This document shows positions 27,335-36,466 of a DNA stretch of 39,595 nucleotides, piece after piece. The notes below the pieces were generated by a model that was not told where the DNA came from, searched no databases, and saw only the letters and a list, made by a program, of their open reading frames with translations. Location: positions 1 to 39,595 of the forward strand of contig CAWEHT010000104.1 of the NCBI GenBank assembly GCA_963808455.1. Reading direction: 5' to 3'. The stretch comes from CAWEHT01 sp963808455. Its GTDB lineage: Bacteria; Chloroflexota; Anaerolineae; CG2-30-64-16. The position numbers and the translations under genes were made by a program. How positions within the stretch are numbered: position 1 is the stretch's first letter; each line of letters starts with the position of its first letter.

Positions 27335-28590
27335 GCGATCTCGGTCCCCTCGGGGACGGCAGCCGGGTGGCGATCATCGGCGGCGGCCCTGGAGGCACCG
27401 GTTGCGCGCTGGCCCTGCAGCGCATGGCAGCGCGGCTGGGGAAGCACCTGCGCATCACAGTGGTGGAGGGCAAGCAGTTTGCGGGCGAGCGCCACCACAA
27501 CCTTTGCGTGGGACTGCTCTCGGCGCCCCTGCCTGCGCTCATGGCCGACTGCCTGGGGCTGCCGTTTCCCTACCAACTCAGCCACGCCGGCGTCGCCGGC
27601 TACGTGCTGCACACCGCCAAAGAGCAGATCTTGCTCGAGGACGAACAACGCACTTCGGTCACCCTGCGGCGCGTCCAGTTCGATGAGTATATGCTGGAGG
27701 CCGCCAGGCAGCGGGGCATCGAGATTGTGGCCGCTCGGGCCGTGGACGTGGACTTTCACGCCGATGGGGTGATGGTCTACACCGAGAGCATGCCGATCGA
27801 AGCGGATGTGGTGGTTGGCGCCTTCGGGATGGACGACGGTTGCATTGCCACCTTTACCCGTGCTACCCGCTACCGTCCGCCCAAGAGCTTGTTCTCGATG
27901 CTGGCCAAGTTCGATCCAGGTCCTGGCAGTGATAGAAGGCCTGAACTCGTATGTCCACGCCTTTCTGCCTAAGTCACCGGAGATCGAGTTCGGCGCCATC
28001 ACGCCGAAGGGCGACTACGTGACGATCAACATTGCCGGGATTGCCGTGGACCGCCCGGCCATGCAGCGTTTCCTGGCTTTGCCGGAAGTACACGCCGTGC
28101 TGCCGGATTTCGCGGCCCGGCGTTCGATTTCGACCGCGTGCCGGTGTTCAAAGGGCGCTTTCCGCGCTCGCTGGCGAGGCATTATTATGGCGATCGCTAT
28201 GTGATGGTAGGCGATGCGGCCGGCCTCGTGCGCGCCTTCAAGGGCAAAGGCGTGACCTCCGCCGTGCAGACCGGCATCCGGGCTGCCGAAACCATGCTGC
28301 AGACAGGCATCTCGCACGGTGCCTTTGCTGACGCCTACGAGAAGGCGAATCGTGACATCACCGGCGACGCGTTTTACGGCAGCGGAGTGCGGTTGCTGGT
28401 CACCCTTTCGGCCCGCTTCGGGCTGATCGACCCGGTGGTTCGTGCGGCCAGGCATGATGCCGACGTGCGGCGTGGGCTGCTCGGGGCAGTGTCGGCGCAC
28501 GAACCCTATCGCAGGATCCTGCAAGAAATGCTACACTATCACGCGGTGCTGGCCGTCTCGCGGGCCATGCTACCGGCCACGCGCAGCTAA
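27331..28590 (+). CDS. Geranylgeranyl-reductase-like FAD flavoprotein 2 (two frame breaks)
   Basis: About 419 aa. FAD motif VAIIGGGPGGTGCAL (13-27), cysteine C59 in HHNLCVGLLS at the same position as in the upstream paralogue, and YVMVGDAAGLVRAFKGKG as second FAD motif. Breaks lie near 27930 (after FDPGPG; continues VIEGLNSYVHAFLP) and 28119-28122 (continues FDFDRVPVFKGRFP). Both genes share the C-terminal pattern EPYRxxxxxxM. Unlike the first protein it lacks extra CxxC motifs. The two may form a heterodimer or work in sequence on one lipid substrate (inference). Followed after 16 bp by a lipoprotein gene. Confidence 0.8.
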
Positions 28591-28606
28591 GGCCATAGGT
28601 GGTCGC

Positions 28607-30743
28607 ATGAATCTTCGCATACCCGTGGTCATGGTCATCGTACTTGGCGTATTGGCAGCAGCGGGCTGCGGGCAGGCCGCGCCCCAGCCGATGCCTCCCG
28701 CCGCGACCGCGCCCCCCGTCTTGCCGACTCTCTCGCTGGCCACCCTCTCGATCTCCGCCGACCCGTCCGGCGCCCAGATCGCCATCGATGGGCAGTCGCG
28801 GGGCGCATCGCCTGTCGATCTGGCCCTGGCGCCCGGCACCCACCAGGTGCGCACAAGCGCACCCGGGTTCTCCGCGTTGACGGAAGTGATCACCCTCACC
28901 GCCGGCGAGCAAGCCATGTATTCGCCGGCCCTGACGAGCATCGTGTCACCAACCGTGACGCTATCGGCCGACCCGCGCCAGGTGCCCTGGCTTGGCGCGG
29001 CCCACGTGCACGCGGCAGCGTCAGGCAAGCAAGCCATCACCTTGATGCAGCTGCTCTTCGCCGGGCAGGTCATAGCCGAAGGGCAGGTGGGAGAGCTGAC
29101 CACCGATCTCGAACCCACGGAGATCGAGGGGTTGGCTCCGGGCCAGGCCTATACGCTCACGGCGCGGGCGCAGGACCAGGCCGGCTACACAGGCGAGGCC
29201 AGCCTGGCGCTCCAGATCATGCCCGCGCCCACGGCGGTCGTCTCACGCCCGGTTTCGAGCGCGGCCATCACCAAGACGCCGACGGTCACGCCCACCCTTC
29301 GGGCGACCGTCACCCTGACACCCACCGTGCCGGCGCTCCCTACGGCGAACAGCACCCTGACCCCAACGCCGACCTTGACACCCACAGTGCCGGCGCCCAC
29401 CCCGGCCCCGGTTGCGGCCACGACTTATACCGTCACGACCATCAGCATACCCACTTACCCGTATTCGGGGTTTCTGCGCACAGTGCCGGACCCCAACCTT
29501 GACGACTACCCGGTGCTTGTGCTCGACCGGTCCGCCTATCAGTCGTCGCATCCCCGTCCTGTGCCGGTGAGCTATACGCTGATCGTGCTGGAGAACCGCT
29601 ATTTGCGCCTGACCCTCTTGCCGCAGCTGGGCGGGCGCATCTATCAGTGCATCTTCAAGCCGACGGGTAACAACGAGCTGTACCAGAACCCGGTGCTCAA
29701 GCCGACGGTCTGGGGACCACCCGCCACCGGCAGCCCTGCCGGTGCGAACTGGTGGCTGGCCGCGGGTGGCCTCGAGTGGGGATTCCCGGTTGACGAGCAC
29801 GGCTACGAATGGGGCAGGGCCTGGGGCTACGATTACACGCAAGGCAACGACGGCAGTGTGACGGTGACGATGATCGGCGGCGATGTCCATCGTCCTTACG
29901 TGACCGTGGCCATCACCCTCCCGCCCGACAGCGCAGCCTTTACGGTCCAGCCCACGATCCGTGAATCCTCTGAGCACGACCTTCAACTACAAATGGTGGG
30001 AGGATGCGATGTTGGCGCCCGGGCGGGCGAACAAACCCGGGCCCGAGCTCCGCTTCATCGTGCCGGGCACCGAGGTGACGGTGCATACCACAGACGATAA
30101 CACCCTGCCACCGTCGGGCGCCGCTATGTCGTGGCCGACCTTCGACGACCGCGACTTGAGCCGGCTCGGCACCTGGCGAGGATGGTTGGGCTTCTTCGCA
30201 CGCCCGTCGGCGCAAGCCGGCTTTTCGGCGGTCTATGACCCGGCCGCCGACGAAGGATTCGTGCACGTCTTCCCGCCGGACGTGGAGCGAGGCGTAAAGG
30301 GCTTTGGCGCCGGTTGGAGCACGCCGTTGGACCCGAGCATCTGGACCGATGACGGGTCGGGCTACGTGGAGCTGCATGGTGGGCTGGCGCCCACCTTCGG
30401 CGACTGGAACAGCCTGGCAGCCGGCGGGCAGCTCAGTTGGAATGAGACCTGGTTCCCCGCGGCGCGCATCGGCGGCGTGGCCTACGCCTCGGCGAATGGG
30501 GCCGTGAATGTGAGCCGCACCGTGACGGGCACGCAAGTCTCGGTGCTCCCGGCGCGCCCCTTGGGCGGCCAGCTCGATATCACGGTGCCCGGCGCCAATC
30601 CTGTCAGCCGCACGGTCCAGATCAGCCCTGACCGGCCTTTCCAGGAGGTCATCGCCAGCGTGGCGGACCAGGGCATGGTAGCCCTGACGCTGACCGACGA
30701 CAAGGGACAGGTTCTCATCAAGTACCAGGGCCAATTGCCCTGA
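28607..30743 (+). CDS. Lipoprotein with PEGA domain, Thr/Pro linker and DUF5107-like region (frame break near 29962)
   Basis: About 711 aa from ATG 28607 with AGGTGG upstream. Signal peptide ends in lipobox AAGC (Cys21). Residues 43-100 are a PEGA domain (LSISADPSGAQIAIDGQSRG). A Thr/Pro/Val-rich linker with repeated TLTPT and TPTVPA units (about 225-275) follows. The remainder resembles DUF5107, a mutarotase-like beta-sandwich: VLENRYLRLTLLPQLGGRIY, ELYQNPVLKP, LEWGFPVDEHGYEWGRAW. The frame breaks after TIR; dropping the G at about 29961 gives NPLSTTFNYKWWEDAMLAPG and continues to DDKGQVLIKYQGQLP. Probably a surface protein that binds or acts on carbohydrate. Same operon as the flavoproteins by 16-bp spacing. 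Confidence 0.8.
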
Positions 30744-30779
30744 GGGGCAGCTGGGCTCACGGATGCAATATGGAATAAC

Positions 30780-30809
30780 AAGAGAGGCGTAATGGGTTGT
30801 TCCTCTCTT
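30780..30809. repeat. Inverted repeat upstream of the CheB-CheR gene
   Basis: AAGAGAGG (30780-30787) and CCTCTCTT (30802-30809) form an 8-bp stem with a 14-nt loop between the lipoprotein stop and the CheB-CheR start. It lacks a T-run; it could be a weak terminator, a 5' UTR hairpin or an operator. Confidence 0.35.
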
Positions 30810-30834
30810 CAGCCTGGGAAGAGGAGCTGTCATC

Positions 30835-33695
30835 GTGGCGCCAATTATCGTAGGAATCGGCGCGTCGGCGGGCGGACAAGATGCGTTCGCCCGTTTCTTT
30901 CAGCATGTTCCGGCCACCAACGGCCTGGCGTTCGTGCTGATCCAGCATCTCGACCCCGTCCACCAGACCTTCCTGCCCGAGACCATTGCGACGTCAACCA
31001 CGATGCCGGTGTGCCAGGCGGAAGAAGCCATGGAGCTGCAACCGGACCACGTATACACGATCCCGCGTGGCAGCGACCTGGTCCTGCGCCAGGGCCGGTT
31101 ACACCTGTTCGACCGCCCGGTTTCCCGATCCCTGCATCTGCCCATCGACACCTTTTTCCGCTCGCTGGCCGGGGAAAGGAAGGAGGAAGCCATCGCCGTC
31201 GTCCTCTCGGGCGCCGGCAGCGATGGCACGCTGGGGATCGGTGCAGTCAAGGAGGAGGGCGGCATCGTCCTCGTGCAGGAGCCGGCCACGGCGGCCTTCG
31301 ACGGGATGCCGCGCAGCGCCATAGCGACGGGCCTGGCCGACCTGATCCTTCCTCCTGAGGCGATGCCGGAGCGCATCCTGGCCTACGCACGGCAGGCACA
31401 CGCGCATGGCCAGGCCCAAGAAGAATCTTCGCCACCTCCCATCGAGGCGCAGTCGCAGGCGACCGTGCCGCGGATACTGGGGCTCTTGGCCGTACAGACC
31501 GGGCACGACTTCTCGGATTACAAACCCACCACCGTGCGGAGGCGCATCGAGCGGCGCATGGCGCTCAATCAGATCGGGAACGCCGAGAGCTATTATCGCT
31601 ACCTGCAAGATAACCAGGCCGAAGGGCAGATGCTGTTCGAGGACCTGCTGATCGGGGTCACCCAGTTCTTTCGCGACCCTGAAGCCTTCGCGGCGCTGCA
31701 GAAGCTGGCCATACCTCAGATTTTGCATCTGGCAGAAGGCCGGCAGAGCGCGGAGCCCGTGCGGGTATGGGTGCCGGGCTGTGCGACGGGTGAAGAGGCC
31801 TACTCGATCGGCATGCTCATACAGGAAACCATGGATGCAGCCGGGGCCGTGGTCCCCGTCACGATCTTTGCCTCCGATCTGGACGGCCGCGCCATCGACA
31901 AAGCCCGGCGCGCCGCCTACCCGCCCAGCGTTGGCGCCGACATCGGCCCGGAACGCCTTGCCCGCTTCTTTGTCGAAGCGGATGGGAAGTATCAGGTCGC
32001 GGAACACATCCGCAGGATGGTCGTGTTTGCCGCACACGACGTGATCCACGATCCACCGTTTTCGCGGCTCCGACCTGATCAGTTGTCGCAACCTGCTGAT
32101 TTACCTGGCCGAGGCCTCGCAAAAGCGGGTGACGTCCACCTTCCACTATGCGCTCAAACCGGGCGGCCTGCTGTTCCTGGGAAGTTCCGAATTGCCAGAG
32201 ACATCCCGCCGGTGGTTCGTGCCGCTGGACCGCAAGCACCGGCTCTTCCAGCGCGCCGCGTCTGGTGACCTACGGCGAAACGAGCTGGCTTACCGCCCGG
32301 CGGCTCTCACGCGCCAGCGGGCTGCGCCCCCGAGGGTCAAGGAGCCTGGACCGGTGAACCTGCGTGAGAGCGTCGAGCAGATGCTGCTGGAATATGCACC
32401 TACCTGTCTCGTCATCAACCGTGCGGCCGACATCCTGTACGTCCATGGCCGGACCGGCAAGTACCTGGAGACACCGCCGGGCGAGGTGGGCCCGGCGAAC
32501 GCCTTGCGTATGGTGCCCGCGGAACTTCGCTCGCCCCTGAGCGCCGGAGTCGCCAGGGCCATTACCGAGAAGCAGGTCGTTACCTACGACCGGATCCCCG
32601 TCGGGACTGATGGCGGCAAGGCGTGCATCAGGTTGACGGTCCGCCCCCTGACGGAGTCGGGGGCCGACGAAGAGCTCCTGACCGTCACCTTCGATGAACT
32701 GCCGCCTGCCGCCTGCGCGCCTGGGCCGCCCGCGTCGGGCCCCGAAGCAGGCGGCGAGCAGGGCTTGCGCATAACGGAGCTGGAGCGCGATCTGTCGCGC
32801 GGCTCAGGAATACCTCCAGGCCACGGTCGAGGAGCTGGAATCCGCCAACGAGGAGCTGCGCTCGGCCAATGAGGAGTTGCAGAGCACGAACGAGGAATTG
32901 TTGACCTCGCGTGAGGAGTTGCAGTCGGTCAATGAGGAGCTGGTGACCCTCAACTCTGATCATGAGGCCAAGATCGAGGAGCTGACGGTGGTCAATGCCG
33001 ACCTGGTCAACCTGCTGACCATGCTCGATACCGCCATCATCTTCCTGGATCGCAAGCTGCAAATCCGCCGCTTCAACAGCGCCGCAACCCGCATCAGCAA
33101 CCTGATCGAGACGGACCTGGGACGCCCGCTGGGCGATCTGGCCTCGCACCTGGCCGGCGATCGCCTCGTGCCCGACGCCCGGGAGGTTCTGGAAACCGGA
33201 GCCAGCAAGCAAGTCGAATTGCGGGCTAAGGACGGCCGTTGGTACCTGGCGCACCTCCAGGTGTACCGCGCGCCGGGCCAGGAGCCGGATGGCGTGATGC
33301 TGACCTTCAGCGACGTTACGGAACAAAAGACGGCGCGCGAATATGCCGAGCACGTGGTTGAGACCGTGCGCGAGCCGCTGCTCGTGCTGGACCAGGGCTT
33401 GCGCGTTGTCTCGGCCAATCGCGCCTATTACCGGGCCTTCGCCGCCGGCCCCGAGAACACCCTGGGCCGGCCGATCTACGAGTTGAACGAGGGCCGTTGG
33501 GCAAGCCCTCGCCTCCGCGAAGCGCTCGCGGCGGTTGTGGCGCAAGATGCGGCGTTCGAGGATCTGATGATCGATGGCGCGGGCACTGGTGGCGTGGGTG
33601 ATGGATTCGTGGTCAACGCCAGGCGGATCATCCGGCAGCCGGGAGAGATGCCACTGATCCTGCTCGCTGTGGCGAACCCGCATGGAGCCCTGTAG
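30835..33695 (+). CDS. CheB-CheR fusion with coiled coil and PAS domains (two frame breaks)
   Basis: About 953 aa from GTG 30835 with AGGAG upstream. Domain order: CheB methylesterase (triad in GASAGG, IQHLDP, SGAGSDGTLG), CheR methyltransferase (FSDYKPTTVRRRIERRM; TQFFRDPEAF; SAM loop VWVPGCATGEEAYSIGML), PAS, long coiled coil (EELESANEELRSANEELQST), then two PAS domains. Breaks: one extra C at 32070-32071 (restores FSRLDLISCRNLLIYLAEA) and one near 32793-32800 (restores AAQEYLQATVEELE). Such proteins signal by protein methylation/demethylation but usually end in a kinase; here the kinase is encoded separately downstream. No receiver domain precedes CheB, so the esterase may be constitutive. 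Confidence 0.88.
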
Positions 33696-33749
33696 GTACG
33701 GCAGAATCAGGGAGCCCTTGCGGGTGACATTGAATCCGCGAATGGGACC

Positions 33750-33778
33750 TTGTGCCGGCTCCCAGGGCGTGCTAAGAT
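33750..33778 (+). promoter_or_regulatory. Candidate promoter of the PAS histidine kinase gene
   Basis: TTGTGC (33750-33755), 17 bp, TAAGAT (33773-33778) with TGC directly upstream, about 125 bp before the kinase ATG. The 208-bp gap holds nothing else I can name. Confidence 0.4.
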
Positions 33779-33903
33779 GCTGGCATAAGGGAGTTCGGCT
33801 GCGTTTGGTCAGCCCATGCTGCTCCATCTCAGGCCGGTGGTGGCCCTCAACTGCAAGGGCACCATAACACCGCCGCAGGGCTTGCCTTCAGCAGCCAGGA
33901 GCC

Positions 33904-35246
33904 ATGACGGTGAACCTGCAACAGTTCGAGCGCCAGGTGGGGGCCCTACAGGCACAAGTCTCGGCGCTATGGCCGTCTGCCGGCCTGCAAGCCATTGTCC
34001 TGCCGCCGCCAATCGCAGACTCGTTTGCCGACCTTGCGCGGGCACTGGCAGAGTTGCAGGCGGCCGACGCCGAGATACGGCAGCAGAGCAATGAGCTTGT
34101 CAGGCAGCAAAATGTCCTGGAAGCCGCCCGGCAGCATTGGCAAGACCTCTTCGACCTGGCCCCCGACGGATACCTCGTGACCGACCTCAACGGGATTGTC
34201 CTGGAAGCCAACCGTTCCGCGACGCAGTTGTTGTCCATCTCGCCAGCGGAGCTGCTGGGCGCGCCGCTGATCGCGCTGGTGACGCCGCCGGCACGCCGTA
34301 GCTTCCTGGGCAGTCTCGCGCGGCCTCCCGAGCCGGGGCAGAAGCAGGACCTGGATTTGCCGCTGCGGCCGCGCGGCAAGCAGGATCTCATGGCCAATGT
34401 GACGGTGGCGCGCATCTCCGGCATTGACCCAAACAAGCTTCAACTGGCCTGGCTGATCCGTGACGTGACCGAACGCCGCGATAGTGAGGACGCCCTGCGC
34501 CAGGCCCACGACGAGCTGGAAGCGCGCGTGCATGAGCGGACCGCCGACCTCGAAGCCAGCCGCCAGCAGGCCCATGCGCTCGCCCGCAGGCTGGTGGAGG
34601 TCCAGGAGACCGAACGCAAGGCCATTGCGCTCGAGCTGCACGACGAGGCGGGACAGGCTCTCTCGGCATTACTCCTGGGCCTGGGTGCCATCCAGACGCA
34701 TGCCGATCAGCCCCAAGAGATCGCGACCCGGCGGCCGAGTTGCGGCAGCTTGTCGATGGCACGATGGAGGGTTTGCACCGGCTGGCGATGCGGCTGCGCC
34801 CCGTCAGCCTGGACCACATCGGATTGGCGGGCGCTTTGGCGCAGCAGCTCGAAACCGTCAGGCAGCAGAGCGAGCTGGACGCGCAGCTCGTGCTGGTGGG
34901 GTTGCATGTGAACGAGCGTCTCCCCAGCGAGGTCGAGATCCCCGTTTACCGGGTGGTGCAGGAGGCGCTGGCGAACATCATGCGGCACGCCCAGGCCAGG
35001 AACGTAGGCGTGGTAGTGGAACGGCGCGGCCACCTGGTGCGAGCGATCGTCGAGGACGATGGGAACGGCTTCGACGTCGAGACGGCACTGCAGCGGGGAC
35101 GTTTGGGGCTGTTGGGCATGCGCGAGCGTGTGGACATGCTGGGCGGCAAGCTGACGATAGAATCCCGGCGGGGCAAGGGGACCACCGTGTTTGCCGAGGT
35201 GCCGTGCGCGGCCGCGGACGAGCTATCCCCCGCCCCTCCCGCGTAG
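33904..35246 (+). CDS. PAS-domain histidine kinase, NarX/DegS type (frame break near 34724)
   Basis: About 447 aa, no membrane helix. Coiled coil (residues 40-75), PAS domain (HWQDLFDLAPDGYLVTDLNG), second coiled coil (HDELEARVHERTADLEAS), then HisKA_3 with phospho-acceptor His in ALELHDEAGQALSALLLG. After about residue 272 the frame breaks; with one base added near 34723 it continues DPAAELRQLVDGTMEGLHRL, then the HATPase domain (YRVVQEALANIMRHA; EDDGNGFD; GRLGLLGMRERV). Kinases of this type pair with NarL-family regulators, none of which lies here. Likely works with the upstream CheB-CheR-PAS protein. AGGAG lies close before the ATG. Confidence 0.87.
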
Positions 35247-35290
35247 GAGAGCCCCCGCCCGGAGGCGAAGGATCCGGATCGGAGCGGGGT

Positions 35291-35319
35291 TTGACGCGAC
35301 TGCTCGGGTGAGGTATACT
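35291..35319 (+). promoter_or_regulatory. tRNA promoter
   Basis: TTGACG (35291-35296), 17 bp, TATACT (35314-35319), ending 10 bp before the 5' end of tRNA-Pro. Near-consensus and well placed to transcribe both tRNAs up to the terminator at 35514. Confidence 0.7.
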
Positions 35320-35329
35320 GGGCCTCGTT

Positions 35330-35404
35330 CGGGGCGTGGCGCAGTCCGGTTAGCGCGCGTGATTTGGGTTCACGAGGTCGGTGGTTCAAATCCACTCGCC
35401 CCGA
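35330..35404 (+). tRNA. tRNA-Pro (anticodon TGG)
   Basis: 75 nt, full cloverleaf: acceptor CGGGGCG/CGCCCCG, D stem GCGC/GCGC, anticodon stem CGTGA/TCACG with loop TTTGGGT (anticodon TGG), T stem GGTGG/CCACT with TTCAAAT loop, discriminator A. CCA is not encoded. Confidence 0.95.
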
Positions 35405-35433
35405 CCTCTTGCAGCACGAGTCAGCCGTGTTCT

Positions 35434-35505
35434 GCGGGTGTAGCTCAGCGGTAGAGCGCCTGCCCTCCAAGCAGGATGTCATGGGTTCGAATCCCACCAC
35501 CCGCT
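35434..35505 (+). tRNA. tRNA-Gly (anticodon TCC)
   Basis: 72 nt: acceptor GCGGGTG/CACCCGC, D stem GCTC/GAGC, anticodon stem CCTGC/GCAGG with loop CCTCCAA (anticodon TCC at 35466-35468), T arm ATGGG-TTCGAAT-CCCAC, discriminator T. Position 33 is C (35465) instead of the nearly universal T. CCA is not encoded. Confidence 0.93.
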
Positions 35506-35513
35506 CCTTGAGG

Positions 35514-35540
35514 CACCCCCTATATATAGGGGGTGTTTTC
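35514..35540 (+). terminator. Rho-independent terminator after the tRNA pair
   Basis: CACCCCCTA (35514-35522), TATA loop, TAGGGGGTG (35527-35535), then TTTTC. A 9-bp GC-rich stem with a T-run. The transposase remnant starts immediately afterwards on the other strand. Confidence 0.9.
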
Positions 35541-36398
35541 TAGTGTGACCCCCCCGGCTGTCTCAGTGTATGTGCGCCAACTGTAGCCGGTAGTGCCAGC
35601 TCGCTTTGACGAGTGGCATGACCGCGGAGCAGCTGGCGGACCGTTTTGGCCGCATTATGATGCAGCCTGCGTAAGAATTGGCGCGGGCCTTCCGCCTCCG
35701 CCAAGCGCCGACGTTGGGTTTGGTAATCGGCCACCTTCACCGCGCGCGAGTTGACAGAGGAGGTTCACCTCCGTCTCGGCCTGAAATAAGGCTTGGCATT
35801 GACCAAAGTCCCGCAACTCAACCGTAGACTTGCGGCCGCTGATGCGGCGCTGGTAACGGCGCAAGCCCCCGAAGAAACCTTCCAGCTGCAGATTGTCGGC
35901 AGGTAAGCGAGGAATATCGTAGCAGTGCAGCAATTCCGGACCCCAGGTGCGCCACAACCGCCGCCAGGCACCGTACAGAGCCGCTTGCGCCGGTCGGCGC
36001 TTGAAGTCCGGCCGGAACTGGTCCAGCAGGGTCTCCATCGCTGCTGCGACCTGGCCGCTGGTGCGGGCCTCGGTTGCCGTTTCAGCTGGCTTGCCATAGC
36101 CTAAGCAATCGGCAATGCGCCGGACCCAACCAAAAGCCTCGCCCACATCCTGGGCCAGCGTGCGATTGCTGTTCACGGCCCACTCGGTTTGCGTGAGCAA
36201 CTGCCGCAGATAAGGGTTCTCGGGGGCGGCCGCCAGAACCCCTCGGAGTTCCTCGACCCAAGTCCCAAGCTGCTGATAGCCAGCCAGGCCACCCCAGCAG
36301 AAAGGCTTAAGCGTGCTCCGGTTAGCGGTGTCGCGGATTCCCATCCGGATTCTTGTGAGGGGGCGGCCCGTGAGAGCCGTTCCTACCTCGACGATCAA
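35540..36398 (-). pseudogene. Transposase remnant, C-terminal part, frame-broken
   Basis: The readable part includes LLHCYDIPRLPADNLQLEGF, then FGGLRRYQRRISGRKST. This fits a transposase family with the pattern P-LP-x2-N-x2-LE-x2-FG and RRxxGRK near the C-terminus. The frame breaks near 35740 (CC pair) and continues KVADYQTQRRRLAEAEGP to a stop at 35540-35542. The N-terminal region with most catalytic residues is missing: upstream of about 36300 the sequence degenerates and a stop follows at about 36403. No terminal inverted repeats or target duplication were recognised. It abuts the tRNA-Gly terminator, a common insertion site. Confidence 0.7.
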
Positions 36399-36466
36399 GG
36401 CAAAGTCTCAACAGTTATACGCTTACATTGGCCAGACAACCAGCTCATCGCGTCCAAGCCGCTTTT

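Noticed and set aside
29260..29410. CRISPR-like or minisatellite repeat
   Set aside because: The repetition is the Thr/Pro-rich coding linker of the lipoprotein, with irregular unit length.
35514..35540. Terminal inverted repeat of the transposase element
   Set aside because: The palindrome has the stem-loop plus T-run of a terminator for the tRNA transcript and no matching copy at the other end of the remnant.
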